Source: Variovorax sp. MHTC-1 (GTDB lineage Bacteria; Pseudomonadota; Gammaproteobacteria; Burkholderiales; Burkholderiaceae_C). Taken from it: a stretch of DNA of 64,000 bases. A program made the translations under genes and the position numbers. Each line of letters starts with the position of its first letter. Position 1 is the first letter of the stretch. Positions 8,863 through 17,294 of the stretch are shown here, piece by piece. Below the pieces are notes generated by a model that saw nothing but the letters and a program-made list of their open reading frames with translations, was not told where the DNA came from and made no database searches. Location: positions 372,001-436,000 of the forward strand of contig NZ_RWKI01000003.1 in assembly GCF_003984645.1 (NCBI RefSeq), read 5' to 3'.

Positions 8863-9354
8863 ATGGAGAACAGCATGATTCTTGTCAAGACGGAAGCCGG
8901 GCAGCAGGCGCTCAAGGACCGTTCGATCCGGCTCACGCCGCGCCAACGCTCGGCATTCATCCTGTGCGACGGCAAACGCTCGGTAAGCGAAGTGCTCGAG
9001 GCTGGCATGGGTATCGCACGCGAGGACATCGAGCAGATGGTCGAACTCGGCTTGCTTGGCCATGTGGGCGGAACGGCCGAGGCAGCCAACGCGCCGGCGG
9101 TTTCGGTGCCGGCCGTTGAAGTCCTGAAGGAAGCCGCGCATCCGGCTCCCGGGCGCTCGAACCAGCAGCGCTACAAGGACGCTTATCCGATCGCTACCCA
9201 ACTCACCGGCAGCCTCGGGCTGCGGGGTTTCCGGCTCAATCTGTCGGTCGAGGGTACGTCCACTTACGAGGAGCTGATGGCGCTGGCGCCCAAGATCCGC
9301 GATGCGGTGGGGCCGGAGAAGGCGGCCGCACTCGATCGCGCCCTGGGTCTTTGA
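8863..9354 (+). CDS. Hypothetical protein, 163 aa
   Basis: Not recognised. It starts [20 protein letters not shown]. The first 65 residues ([47 protein letters not shown]) read as a small helical fold resembling a winged-helix or polymerised-switch module. A proline/alanine linker follows at about 66-95. The C-terminal half (about 100-160) is helical and has [34 protein letters not shown]. There is no signal peptide or membrane helix. It stands alone between ppsA and the rpsF promoter. The 197 bp before it hold only the ppsA hairpin and no clear promoter. Confidence 0.75.
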   Translation: MENSMILVKTEAGQQALKDRSIRLTPRQRSAFILCDGKRSVSEVLEAGMGIAREDIEQMVELGLLGHVGGTAEAANAPAVSVPAVEVLKEAAHPAPGRSNQQRYKDAYPIATQLTGSLGLRGFRLNLSVEGTSTYEELMALAPKIRDAVGPEKAAALDRALGL

Positions 9355-9368
9355 CGATCCGCAGGCAC

Positions 9369-9396
9369 TTCTCGGACGGCGATACCCTGCTACAAT
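9369..9396 (+). promoter_or_regulatory. Putative sigma70 promoter of the rpsF operon
   Basis: A good -10 hexamer TACAAT lies at 9391-9396, with a weak TTCTCG at about the -35 position (9369-9374, 16-base spacer). Transcription from here would give a leader of about 75 bases before rpsF, the length range in which S6:S18-binding leaders occur. I could not convincingly fold such a motif. Confidence 0.4.
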
Positions 9397-9475
9397 AGCT
9401 GGCTTTGCCTTGCCACACTGCGACCGACGCTGCAGGTGGCTTTATCCCTTCCACGGAAGATCCACAAGGAGTGCC

Positions 9476-9850
9476 ATGCGTCACTACGAAATCATTCTGC
9501 TGATCCATCCGGATCAAAGCGAGCAAGTTCCGGCCATGCTGGAGCGCTACAAGGGCCTGATCACGGCCGGCGGCGGCAAGGTCCACCGCGTTGAGGACTG
9601 GGGCCGCCGTCAGCTGGCCTACCAGATCAACAAGCTCAACAAGGCGCACTACCTGTGCGTGAACATCGAGGCCGAGCAAGCCGTGATGGCCGAACTCGAG
9701 CACGCCTTCAAGTTCAACGACGCCGTTCTGCGCCACCTCACCGTGGTCAAGAAGAAGGCCGAAACCGGCCCGTCGTCGATGATGAAGACAGTCGAGCGCG
9801 AAGAGGCCCGCAAGGCCCAGCAGGCGGAGTACGCCGCCAACAACAACTGA
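9476..9850 (+). CDS. rpsF: 30S ribosomal protein S6
   Basis: 124 aa, starting [20 protein letters not shown] after an AAGGAG ribosome site. The central [20 protein letters not shown] and the following [10 protein letters not shown] strand are typical of S6. The C-terminus is extended with charged, Ala/Gln-rich residues, as in many proteobacterial S6 proteins. S6 binds S18 and 16S rRNA in the platform of the small subunit. First gene of the rpsF-priB-rpsR-rplI operon; priB starts 4 bp after its stop. Confidence 0.97.
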   Translation: MRHYEIILLIHPDQSEQVPAMLERYKGLITAGGGKVHRVEDWGRRQLAYQINKLNKAHYLCVNIEAEQAVMAELEHAFKFNDAVLRHLTVVKKKAETGPSSMMKTVEREEARKAQQAEYAANNN

Positions 9851-9854
9851 TGAT

Positions 9855-10157
9855 GTGAGCGCTGCCGCAGTCAACAGCCTCGTGCTGACTGCCTGCGTCG
9901 CCGAACTCGGTACCTTGCGCTTCACGCCTGCCGGCCTGCCCGCCATCGATCTGCGCCTCGAACACGAGTCGACGGTGACCGAAGCGGCCCAGCCTCGGCA
10001 GATCAAGGCGGCACTCAAGGCCGTGGCGTTCGGCGCGGTGGCCGAGCGGCTCGCGAGGCAGACGTTGGGAAGTCTCTGGCGTTTTCAGGGCTTCCTTGCG
10101 ACACCGGGCAACGGCAAACACCCAGTGCTGCACATCCAGGATTTTCAGCAAGATTAA
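9855..10157 (+). CDS. priB: Primosomal replication protein N (PriB)
   Basis: 100 aa, with a GTG start at 9855. The only nearby ATG (9853) is followed directly by a stop. It is an OB-fold protein of the single-strand-binding type: NSLVLTACVAELGTLRFTPAGLPAIDLRLEH matches the PriB N-terminal strands, and it ends HPVLHIQDFQQD. PriB acts in PriA-dependent replication restart. Its place between rpsF and rpsR is conserved in beta- and gammaproteobacteria and supports the assignment. Confidence 0.92.
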   Translation: MSAAAVNSLVLTACVAELGTLRFTPAGLPAIDLRLEHESTVTEAAQPRQIKAALKAVAFGAVAERLARQTLGSLWRFQGFLATPGNGKHPVLHIQDFQQD

Positions 10158-10178
10158 TTTTCGAAGAGAGGTCCCCAA

Positions 10179-10460
10179 ATGGCCACGTTCAAGAAATTCA
10201 ACAAAGACAAGCGCCCGAAGCGCAACACGCAGTCGCTGCTGTTCAAGCGCAAGCGCTTCTGCCGTTTCACCGTCGCTGGCGTCGAAGAGATCGACTACAA
10301 GGACATCGACACGCTGCGCGACTTCATCAGCGAAAACGGCAAGATCATCCCCGCGCGCCTGACCGGCACGCGCGCGATCTACCAGCGCCAGCTCAACACC
10401 GCGATCAAGCGCGCACGCTTCCTCGCGATGGTGCCGTACAGCGACCAACACCGCGTTTAA
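10179..10460 (+). CDS. rpsR: 30S ribosomal protein S18
   Basis: 93 aa. The family core is clear: [37 protein letters not shown], then the RNA-binding [23 protein letters not shown]. The N-terminus is basic ([15 protein letters not shown]). A GAGAGG ribosome site precedes the ATG. S18 pairs with S6 on the 30S platform. Third gene of the operon, 21 bp after priB and 13 bp before rplI. Confidence 0.97.
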   Translation: MATFKKFNKDKRPKRNTQSLLFKRKRFCRFTVAGVEEIDYKDIDTLRDFISENGKIIPARLTGTRAIYQRQLNTAIKRARFLAMVPYSDQHRV

Positions 10461-10473
10461 GGAGCAAGACACC

Positions 10474-10926
10474 ATGCAAGTCATTCTTCTGGACAAGGTC
10501 GTCAACCTCGGCGTGCTCGGCGAGATCGTCAAGGTCAAGGACGGCTACGCGCGCAACTTCCTGATTCCCTCGGGCCGCGCACGCCGCGCCACCGAAGCCA
10601 ATAAGGCCGAATTCGAAGCCAAGCGCGTCGAGCTCGAAAAGGCCGCGGCCGCCAAGCTGGCCGAATCGCAAGCCCAGGGCGAGAAGCTCGGCGGCACCAC
10701 CGTCAAGCTGACGCAGAAGGCCGGCGTCGACGGCCGGCTGTTCGGCTCGGTTACCAACAACGACATTGCCGACGAGCTCAACAAGCAGGGCTACAAGGTC
10801 GCGAAGTCGCAAGTGCGCATGCCCAACGGCCCGATCAAGACCGTGGGCGACAGCACCGTGAGCGTTGCATTGCACACCGACGTGGTGGTCGACATCACCG
10901 TCACTGTGTACGGCGAAAGCGCGTAA
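10474..10926 (+). CDS. rplI: 50S ribosomal protein L9
   Basis: 150 aa, typical for L9. The N-terminal RNA-binding domain is [20 protein letters not shown] with [17 protein letters not shown] long connecting helix follows (about 40-75, rich in E, K and A), then the C-terminal domain with [20 protein letters not shown]. Last gene of the S6-S18 operon; tandem hairpins follow before dnaB. Confidence 0.97.
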   Translation: MQVILLDKVVNLGVLGEIVKVKDGYARNFLIPSGRARRATEANKAEFEAKRVELEKAAAAKLAESQAQGEKLGGTTVKLTQKAGVDGRLFGSVTNNDIADELNKQGYKVAKSQVRMPNGPIKTVGDSTVSVALHTDVVVDITVTVYGESA

Positions 10927-10945
10927 GTCTGTCAACAAGGAGAAA

Positions 10946-11003
10946 ACAAGATCGCTGCGCGATCTTGTCCTTGTGGGGCCGCCTTCGGGCGGCCTTTTCT
11001 TTT
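10946..11003 (+). terminator. Tandem hairpins ending the ribosomal operon
   Basis: The first hairpin has perfect 10-bp arms ACAAGATCGC (10946-10955) and GCGATCTTGT (10959-10968) with a 3-base loop. The second is GGCCGCC-TTCG-GGCGGCC (10977-10994), a stable tetraloop stem followed by TTTTCTTTT. The second is a canonical intrinsic terminator. The first may be an RNase-processing or stabilising structure. dnaB starts 112 bp later. Confidence 0.85.
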
Positions 11004-11114
11004 GGGCCTGCGGTTGTCCCGCGTGCTGCACCGGAAGATCACCAGTTATTCACAGCCTTGTCCACGTGACGCCGTGCGCAGCGCGGCTTAGCATGCAAGG
11101 TTGCAAGGAAGTTC

Positions 11115-12518
11115 ATGTCCGCCGTTTTCTCCTATGCCGACAACGATCCGTCGGCCGACCGCCAAGTTGCGCAGCTGCGCATCCCGCCGCATTCGATCGA
11201 GGCCGAATCGAGCGTGCTCGGCGGCCTGCTGCTCGACAACGGCGCCTGGGACCGCATGGGCGATGTTGTGGTGGACAGCGACTTCTATCGCCATGAACAC
11301 AAGCTGATCTATGCGGCCATCGGAACGCTGGTCAACGCCAGCAAGCCGGCCGACGTGATCACGGTCTACGAGCAGTTGCAGAACCTCGGCAAGGCCGAAG
11401 AGATCGGCGGCCTGGCCTACCTGAATTCGCTCGCCCAGTACGTGCCGAGCGCTAGCAACATCCGACGCTATGCCGAGATCGTGCGCGAGCGCTCGATCCT
11501 GCGCAAGCTGGTGAGTGCCAGCGACGAGATCGCAACCAACGCCTTCAACACTCAGGGCAAGGCGGTCGACAAGATCCTGGACGAGGCCGAGCAGAAGATC
11601 TTCAACATCGGCGAGGAAGGCTCGCGCATGAAGCAGGGCTTCCAGGGCATGGATTCCCTGGTGGTCGAGCTGCTGGATCGCGTGACCGAGATGGCGGAGA
11701 ACCCCAACGACATCACGGGCGTGCGCACGGGCTTCTACGAGTTCGACAAGATGACCTCCGGCCTGCAGCCGGGAGACATGATTGTGCTGGCCGCACGGCC
11801 GTCCATGGGGAAGACCTCCCTGGCGATCAACATCGCCGAGCACGTGGCGCTCAACGAGGGGCTGCCTGTCGCAGTGTTCTCGATGGAAATGGGGGCGTCA
11901 CAACTGGCAGTGCGCATCGTCGGTTCGATCGGGCGCATCGACCAGGGTCACCTGCGGACAGGCAAGCTCACCGACGAAGAATGGCCGCGTCTCACCGAAG
12001 CTATCGAGAAGCTGCGCAACGTATCGCTGCACATCGACGAGACGCCGGGTCTCACCACCAGTGAATTGCGTGCGAATGCACGCCGCCTCGCACGCCAGTA
12101 CGGGAAGCTCGGCTTGATCGTGGTCGACTATCTTCAACTGATGAGCGTGTCGAGCAGCATGAGCGACGAGAACCGCGCCACAGCCGTGGGTGAGATTTCT
12201 CGTGGATTGAAGATGCTGGCAAAAGAACTCAAGTGCCCGGTGATCGCATTGTCGCAGCTCAGCCGCGGCGTGGAAAGCCGCACCGACAAGCGCCCCATGA
12301 TGAGCGACCTGCGCGAGTCCGGTGCCATCGAGCAGGATGCCGATATCATCATGTTCATCTACCGCGATGACTACTACGACAAGAACAGCAAGGAGCCCGG
12401 TGTGGCCGAGGTGATTATCAGCAAGCATCGCAACGGCCCAACGGGCACGGTCAAGCTTGCATTCCTCAAGCCGCTCACCAAGTTCGAGAACCTGGCCAGC
12501 GGAGGGGCCGACTTCTGA
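11115..12518 (+). CDS. dnaB: Replicative DNA helicase DnaB
   Basis: 467 aa. The N-terminal domain contains PPHSIEAESSVLGGLLLDNGAWD. The RecA-like domain has the Walker A ARPSMGKTSLAINIAE at about residues 226-241, Walker B LIVVDYLQLM near 345, ALSQLSRGVESRTDKRPMMSDLRESGAIEQDAD, and the C-terminal MFIYRDDYY and ISKHRNGPTG. It unwinds DNA ahead of the replisome as a hexamer. No intein is present. Its position after rplI matches many proteobacteria, but the intervening terminator points to separate transcription. The ribosome site before the ATG is weak (AAGGAAG). Confidence 0.97.
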   Translation: MSAVFSYADNDPSADRQVAQLRIPPHSIEAESSVLGGLLLDNGAWDRMGDVVVDSDFYRHEHKLIYAAIGTLVNASKPADVITVYEQLQNLGKAEEIGGLAYLNSLAQYVPSASNIRRYAEIVRERSILRKLVSASDEIATNAFNTQGKAVDKILDEAEQKIFNIGEEGSRMKQGFQGMDSLVVELLDRVTEMAENPNDITGVRTGFYEFDKMTSGLQPGDMIVLAARPSMGKTSLAINIAEHVALNEGLPVAVFSMEMGASQLAVRIVGSIGRIDQGHLRTGKLTDEEWPRLTEAIEKLRNVSLHIDETPGLTTSELRANARRLARQYGKLGLIVVDYLQLMSVSSSMSDENRATAVGEISRGLKMLAKELKCPVIALSQLSRGVESRTDKRPMMSDLRESGAIEQDADIIMFIYRDDYYDKNSKEPGVAEVIISKHRNGPTGTVKLAFLKPLTKFENLASGGADF

Positions 12519-12543
12519 TCTCGGCCAGCGCGGCGAAACGACG

Positions 12544-13254
12544 CTACTGCAACCGGGACGGTTGAGGGTCTGCCGGATCGTCCTGCAGACGGCGAAGCAT
12601 CTCGGCCAGCGTCTTGCCGGGTTCGTCGCGAAAGCGATCGGGCAGGACCTCGATCTGGTCGATGCGATCGATCCGGAAGGCACGAAAATCCTGCCGCAGT
12701 TCGCACCAGGCCGAGAAGGTCCACACCCGCCCCCAATAGAAGCAGCCGAGCGGCCGCACGATGCGTTGGCTCGGCGCGCCGCTGACGTCGCGGTAGTCCA
12801 TGCGCAGCTTGTTGCGCGACTGCACCGCTTCGCGCAACGTCTGCAACCGGCCGCGCGTGCCATCGTCGATGGCGAACGACGGCGCGAAGAGCGCCAGGCT
12901 CTCCGCAGAGGCGCGCGCCGCCGGCGGCAGGACCGAGAGAATCTTGCCGAGCGCGGTTTGGATGTCGCGCGCCAGGGCGGGATCGACCGAGCTCTGCGCC
13001 AGCCTTGCCGAGGCGACAAGGGCCGCGGCCTCATCCTGCGTGAACATGAGCGGCGGCAGGTCGAAGCCTGCGCCCAATCGGTAGCCGACGCCGGCTTCGC
13101 CTTCGATCGGCACGCCTTGGCGCTGCAGGTCGGCCACATCGCGATAGACGGTTCGTTCCGACACCTCCAGGCGCTGTCCCAGGAAGGCGGCGGTCGTGAG
13201 TCGTCGCCCGCGGATGAGCTGGACGATCTGGAACAGGCGGTCGGCACGGCGCAT
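12544..13254 (-). CDS. YafY-type transcriptional regulator (HTH + WYL domain)
   Basis: 236 aa. The N-terminal winged HTH (about 1-65) contains RRADRLFQIVQLIRGRRLTTAAFLGQRL and VSERTVYRDVADLQ. The C-terminal WYL domain (about 135-225) has KLRMDYRDVSG and RIVRPLGCFYWGRVWTFSAWC, then the FRAFRIDRI strand. Such proteins are usually local repressors with a ligand-sensing WYL domain. It lies 42 bp after the GyrI-like gene on the same strand, and that pairing (YafY regulator with an effector-binding protein) is common. Convergent with dnaB, 25 bp apart. Confidence 0.9.
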   Translation of the reverse strand: MRRADRLFQIVQLIRGRRLTTAAFLGQRLEVSERTVYRDVADLQRQGVPIEGEAGVGYRLGAGFDLPPLMFTQDEAAALVASARLAQSSVDPALARDIQTALGKILSVLPPAARASAESLALFAPSFAIDDGTRGRLQTLREAVQSRNKLRMDYRDVSGAPSQRIVRPLGCFYWGRVWTFSAWCELRQDFRAFRIDRIDQIEVLPDRFRDEPGKTLAEMLRRLQDDPADPQPSRLQ

Positions 13255-13296
13255 GCAGGCAGGTCAAGTCGAACGAGCTTCTTGTCGAAATCTTTG

Positions 13297-13749
13297 TCAG
13301 TCCAGGGTGACGCCGATGTGAATGGCGACCTGGTCGGGGCCGCTGTAAGCCTCGAAGTCGCTGCGGTAGGTGCGCTTGATTTCGGGGTGCTGCTCGAAAT
13401 ACTGCCAGATCGACTGCCAGACCGCGAGCACCATCTGCGGCATCTCGCCTTGCCCGCTGAAGACGAGGTAGTCGCCGGCTTCAATCCGCACCGTCGCCGG
13501 GCCATGCGAGACGGCCACGCCCGTCGTGATGTCGAAGGCGCCATGCGCATCGGATTCGTAGGCCGAATAGACGCTGTAGAGGCGCATGTCGTTGATCCGG
13601 TTCGGCCGGTCGTAGGCGCGCTCGTCGAAGAAGCGCGTCCAGAGCTTGGCGATGCGGGCCGACTGCGGGTTGTTCTCCTCTTGGTTGCTGGTTCGCACGG
13701 TCAGCCCGGCGATGCTGAACGCGTCATGGCGTTGGAGCTGGGGTTGCAT
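13297..13749 (-). CDS. GyrI-like / effector-binding domain protein
   Basis: 150 aa from the ATG at 13749 (MQPQLQRHDAFSIAGLTVRTSN). It is a single SHS2-type effector-binding domain, as in the C-termini of AraC/BmrR regulators and the stand-alone GyrI: RIAKLWTRFFDER, LYSVYSAYESD, FDITTGVAV, and the C-terminal AVWQSIWQYFEQHP and YRSDFEAY motifs. There is no DNA-binding domain. It may bind a small hydrophobic ligand or modulate the adjacent YafY-type regulator. The upstream frameshifted EVE gene is 20 bp away. Confidence 0.8.
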   Translation of the reverse strand: MQPQLQRHDAFSIAGLTVRTSNQEENNPQSARIAKLWTRFFDERAYDRPNRINDMRLYSVYSAYESDAHGAFDITTGVAVSHGPATVRIEAGDYLVFSGQGEMPQMVLAVWQSIWQYFEQHPEIKRTYRSDFEAYSGPDQVAIHIGVTLD

Positions 13750-13769
13750 GGTTTTTTTCTCCTGATGAA

Positions 13770-14215
13770 TCAAAGGTCCAATGCCCGGATGCTGGCGTTC
13801 ATGGCGCCGGCGATCAGGTGGATGTCGTGGTCGCTGACTTCGAACAGCCCGAAGCGAAGCTTGGAGCCCCAGCGCTTCGGGCTCTCTATGAAGTCGAGGT
13901 GGTCGATGAGCGGCAGGATCGGCGCCTCCTGCGCGGCCACGTAGCTCACGCCGCGTCGCCAGGCCACGAAGCCGTCGGCCATGTCCGCTTCGGCTCGCCC
14001 GTCTGCACGACGCCGATCGAGACGAAGCTCTGCAGCTTGTCGGTGCCATGGAGCACCGTGGCGGGTGCGTAGTACGCGACGCGATCACCCGGCGCGATGC
14101 GCCGGAGGGGCGCGAGTTTGCCATGGCCGACCTGCATGAAGCCCACGCTGCCGTGGTCGCGCCCGCGGCGTGCATGTTCTGCACTGGCGACGGCGATCCA
14201 ATTCCTGCGGTTCAT
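13770..14215 (-). pseudogene. EVE (PUA-like) domain protein, frameshifted
   Basis: Two overlapping frames together make one EVE-domain protein. The first (from the ATG at 14215) reads [20 protein letters not shown] and continues to [13 protein letters not shown], then runs out of frame. The second resumes with [20 protein letters not shown] and ends with the conserved WGSKLRFGLFEVSDHDIHLIA. The break is at about 13985-13992 and needs one base added or two removed. EVE domains bind modified bases in RNA or DNA. All domain parts are present, so this is either a recent lesion or a sequencing error. Confidence 0.75.
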
Positions 14216-14290
14216 GCCGCGATGCTGCGCGGAGGCTACTGACAACGTCCTGTCAGCAGCCTTCGCGCAAAGCGCAGGAACGCAAGCTCG

Positions 14291-16039
14291 CTACAGCACG
14301 TCGCTCGCAAAATCCGCCAGGCGCGAGCGTTCGCCGCGCGCCAGCGTGATGTGCCCGCTGTGCGGCCAGCCCTTGAACTTGTCGACCGCGAAGGTCAGCC
14401 CCGAGGAGCCCTCGGTGAGGTAGGGCGTGTCGATCTGGGCCAGGTTGCCCATGCAGATGATCTTGGTGCCCGGACCTGCGCGCGTGACCAGCGTCTTCAT
14501 CTGCTTGGGCGTCAGGTTCTGCGCCTCGTCGATGATGACGTACTTGTTGAGAAAGGTGCGGCCGCGCATGAAGTTCATGCTCTTGATCTTGATGCGGCTG
14601 CGAATCAGCTCATTGGTGGCTGCGCGGCCCCATTCGCCGGCGCCGCCGCTGTCGCCCTTGGCCAGAAACTCGAGGTTGTCGTCGAGCGCGCCCATCCAGG
14701 GGCCCATCTTTTCCTCTTCGGTGCCGGGCAGGAAGCCGATGTCCTCGCCGACGCTCACGGTCGCGCGGGTCATGATGATCTCGGTGTAGCGCCGGTCATC
14801 GAGCACCTGGGTGAGGCCCGAGGCCAGCGCCATCAGCGTCTTGCCGGTGCCGGCGGTGCCGGTGAGGGTGACGAAGTCCACCTCGGGGTCCATCAGCAGG
14901 TTCATTGCGAAGTTCTGTTCGCGGTTGCGCGTGTTCACGCCCCAGACGGCATTCTTGATCGACCCGTAGTCCTTGAGCGTCTTGAGCACCGCGGTCTTGT
15001 CGCGGATCTCGGTGACCCGCGCGTACATGCTCGGCTCGCCGGGTGCTTCGAAGAAGACGAACTGGTTGATGTAGAGATTCGGGACGATCGGGCCGCTGAT
15101 GCGGTAGAAGGTGCTGCTGCCGCTCTGCCAGCTCTCGACCGTCTTGCTCTGGCGCGTCCAGAAATCGGCCGGCAGCGCCAGCGAGCCGGAATAGAGCAGG
15201 TCGCCGTCTTCGAGCGTCTTGTCGTTCTGATAGTCGTCCGCCGCGAGGCCGAGCGCGCGCGCCTTGACGCGCATATTGATGTCCTTCGACACCAGCACCA
15301 CTTCTTGCTTCGGCCGGTCCGGCGCGTCTTGCGCGTAAAGATCCCGCAGCGCCTGCACGACGCCGAGGATCTGGTTGTCGGCCTTGCCCTGGGGCAGGCT
15401 GGTCGGCAGCGCGTAGTCGAGCGGAGCAGTCTGGAAGAAAAGCTTGCCGCCGGATTCCCGATGGCCGGTGGAGTCGAGCTTCAGGCCCTTGGCGATGTCG
15501 GCGCCCTGTGTGCCGGCGAGCGCATCGAGGGTGCGGCTGGTCTGGCGGCCGTTGCGCGCGACTTCGGTCGTGCCTTTCTTGTGGCCGTCGAGTTCCTCCA
15601 GCACGATCATCGGCAAGAAGATGTCGTGCTCCTCGAAGCGGAACAGGCACATCGGGTCGTGCAGCAGCACGTTGGTGTCCAGCACGAACAGCTTGGCCGG
15701 ACCGTTGGGTTTGCTGCGCTTGGCGCGCGCCGTGTTCTGCGGTGCCGCCGGGGCAGGAGCGGGGCGGCTTTCGATTTGGCTGCGCGACGGAGATGTCGGC
15801 GCCGGATAGGGCGCCAGCGCTCTCACCTTGGGCACGGGCGGCGCCTCGACGCTGCCGCCGCCTTCCGCGGCGTGACGGTCGAACAGTTCGAGCGGCTGAG
15901 GCCCGCTGGACCGGCTCTCTTCAGTTCGCCGATCGGCCGAGCGGCGGCCGTTTCTTCCGTGCGCTGAACGGGCGGGCGCGTCGTGCGCCTCGGGCGAAAG
16001 CAATGCGGCGCGTTTCGTGGGTGCGGGAGGCAGGGGCAT
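14291..16039 (-). CDS. PhoH family protein with N-terminal PIN domain
   Basis: 582 aa from the ATG at 16039; a TTG at 16057 would add six residues. Residues 1-110 are low-complexity, Pro/Ala/Arg-rich. A PIN nuclease domain begins at AKLFVLDTNVLLHDPMCLFR (about 115), with later acidic residues including VLVSKDINMRVKA. The PhoH ATPase follows, with Walker A GTAGTGKTLMALASGL (about 395) and Walker B KYVIIDEAQNLTPKQMKT. The PIN-PhoH architecture is seen in predicted RNA helicase-nucleases (PhoH2/YlaK type). It lies downstream of prxQ but is separated by a terminator. Confidence 0.92.
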   Translation of the reverse strand: MPLPPAPTKRAALLSPEAHDAPARSAHGRNGRRSADRRTEESRSSGPQPLELFDRHAAEGGGSVEAPPVPKVRALAPYPAPTSPSRSQIESRPAPAPAAPQNTARAKRSKPNGPAKLFVLDTNVLLHDPMCLFRFEEHDIFLPMIVLEELDGHKKGTTEVARNGRQTSRTLDALAGTQGADIAKGLKLDSTGHRESGGKLFFQTAPLDYALPTSLPQGKADNQILGVVQALRDLYAQDAPDRPKQEVVLVSKDINMRVKARALGLAADDYQNDKTLEDGDLLYSGSLALPADFWTRQSKTVESWQSGSSTFYRISGPIVPNLYINQFVFFEAPGEPSMYARVTEIRDKTAVLKTLKDYGSIKNAVWGVNTRNREQNFAMNLLMDPEVDFVTLTGTAGTGKTLMALASGLTQVLDDRRYTEIIMTRATVSVGEDIGFLPGTEEEKMGPWMGALDDNLEFLAKGDSGGAGEWGRAATNELIRSRIKIKSMNFMRGRTFLNKYVIIDEAQNLTPKQMKTLVTRAGPGTKIICMGNLAQIDTPYLTEGSSGLTFAVDKFKGWPHSGHITLARGERSRLADFASDVL

Positions 16040-16078
16040 GGGGCGGTTCGCTCGCAAAAAGAAGGAGGCCAGAAAGCG

Positions 16079-16109
16079 AAAAAGCCGCCTGAAGACCAGG
16101 GCGGCTTTG
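16079..16109 (-). terminator. Intrinsic terminator after prxQ
   Basis: On the minus strand AAAGCCGCC (16109-16101) pairs with GGCGGCTTT (16090-16082) around a 10-base loop, and the run of Ts continues to 16079. It lies between the prxQ stop at 16231 and the phoH start at 16039. The 120 bp between the prxQ stop and the hairpin hold no other recognisable feature. Confidence 0.8.
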
Positions 16110-16230
16110 TTCGGGGGATGCGGTCGTGGAGCTCAACGGCATGAAACCATTATGCACATCCAATGTGTCACCTCCCGTGAACGTTGCGCATCGCCAACGC
16201 GACCGCGCAGAAGTACACGCTTGCAGGAGA

Positions 16231-16707
16231 TCAGGCGGCCTTCTTGAGCGCCTTGACTGCTTTGAGCACGTCATCGACATGGCCGGGGACCTTGAGGCCG
16301 CGCCATTCGGCCTTGAGCACGCCGTCGGCACCGATCAGGAAAGTGCTGCGCTCGATACCCTTGACCTTCTTGCCGTACATGATCTTGTTCTTGACCACGC
16401 CGAACATGTGGCACATTTTTTCTTCGGTGTCCGCAATCAGCTCGAAAGGGAGTTCGAGCTTGGCCTTGAATTCGTCGTGCGACTTCATGTTGTCGCGCGA
16501 CACGCCGAAAACGGTGGCGCCAGCCTTCACGAAATCCTTGTAGCGATCGCGGAACTGCATCGCTTCAGTGGTGCAACCGGGCGTGTTGTCCTTGGGATAG
16601 AAGTACATCACCAGCACGTGCCCGAGGTGCGAGGTGTTCGAGACCTTGATGCCGCCGGTGGCGTTGGCGTCGAATTCGGGAATGGGTTTGTTGACAACGA
16701 TCGCCAT
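16231..16707 (-). CDS. bcp: Thioredoxin-dependent peroxiredoxin (Bcp/PrxQ type)
   Basis: 158 aa. The peroxidatic cysteine is in YFYPKDNTPGCTTEAMQFRD (about residue 45). The usual PrxQ resolving cysteine five residues later is replaced (TTEAM), so this is a 1-Cys-like or atypical form; one further cysteine is at EEKMCHMFG. The KSHDEFKAKLELPFELIAD and RSTFLIGADGVLKAEW segments are standard for the family. It reduces peroxides with thioredoxin in the cytoplasm. Monocistronic, with its own terminator. The 134 bp before the next gene hold no clear promoter. Confidence 0.93.
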   Translation of the reverse strand: MAIVVNKPIPEFDANATGGIKVSNTSHLGHVLVMYFYPKDNTPGCTTEAMQFRDRYKDFVKAGATVFGVSRDNMKSHDEFKAKLELPFELIADTEEKMCHMFGVVKNKIMYGKKVKGIERSTFLIGADGVLKAEWRGLKVPGHVDDVLKAVKALKKAA

Positions 16708-16841
16708 GAAACTTGTTTTCTCCGTTTGATTCCATGTTCAAGCGACTCCTGGCTCTGGAGGCGCTCGAAATGGAGGATTGGTCGTTGCTTTACTGGGCGG
16801 GCCGCCGGTTTGCAACCCGGTATTTTACCCCGAAACGCCCT

Positions 16842-17228
16842 TTATTTCCCACCTTCCGGCCTCTCGACCAGAAGGGCTGCAACCACGTGGCGGCCTTCGC
16901 CGGCGAGGATGTTGTAGGTGCGGCAGGCTGCGGCCGTGTCCATGGTCTCCACGCCCGTGCGCCGCGCCATGAGCGGCTGTAGCCAGGCTGCCTCCGGAAA
17001 ACGGATGCGCCCGCCACTGCCGAAGATGATCAACTCCGCGCCCATCGAGGCCAACTGCGCGAAATGCTCGGCGCCGAGCTGGTCGAAGCGGGTGCAGTCC
17101 CACGCGAAGCGCTCGCCGCGCGAGCCGACCACCACGCTGCCTTCGACCTTTTCGTTGTTGATGGCCACCCAGCCGGGGCCGTGCGCGGTAAGGGTCTGGA
17201 CGTCGGATTTGTCGGGCTGGAGCTTCAT
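16842..17228 (-). CDS. Mth938-like domain protein (NDUFAF3-like)
   Basis: 128 aa. The pattern HGPGWVAINNEKVEGSVVVG, then FAQLASMGAELIIFGSGGRIRFPEA, LMARRTGVETMDTAAACRTYNILAGEGRHVVAALL is the Mth938/DUF498 fold. Its eukaryotic relatives (NDUFAF3) help assemble respiratory complex I. The bacterial role is not established. It is divergent from the aminotransferase gene, with only 66 bp between the starts. Confidence 0.88.
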   Translation of the reverse strand: MKLQPDKSDVQTLTAHGPGWVAINNEKVEGSVVVGSRGERFAWDCTRFDQLGAEHFAQLASMGAELIIFGSGGRIRFPEAAWLQPLMARRTGVETMDTAAACRTYNILAGEGRHVVAALLVERPEGGK

Positions 17229-17294
17229 CGGGAGGCCGGGGGAACTGTGGTCAAATTATAGGTTTTCCCCCGTGCAGACGCCCTTGGAGGGACT

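Noticed and set aside
9400..9475. S6:S18-binding leader motif before rpsF
   Set aside because: A short CTGC/GCAG stem exists, but I could not place the required bulged CCG and partner sequence with confidence.
16780..16835. Possible tRNA-like stem (GGGTTTGCAACCC-like) before prxQ
   Set aside because: No acceptor stem, D-loop or TpsiC signature can be aligned around it.
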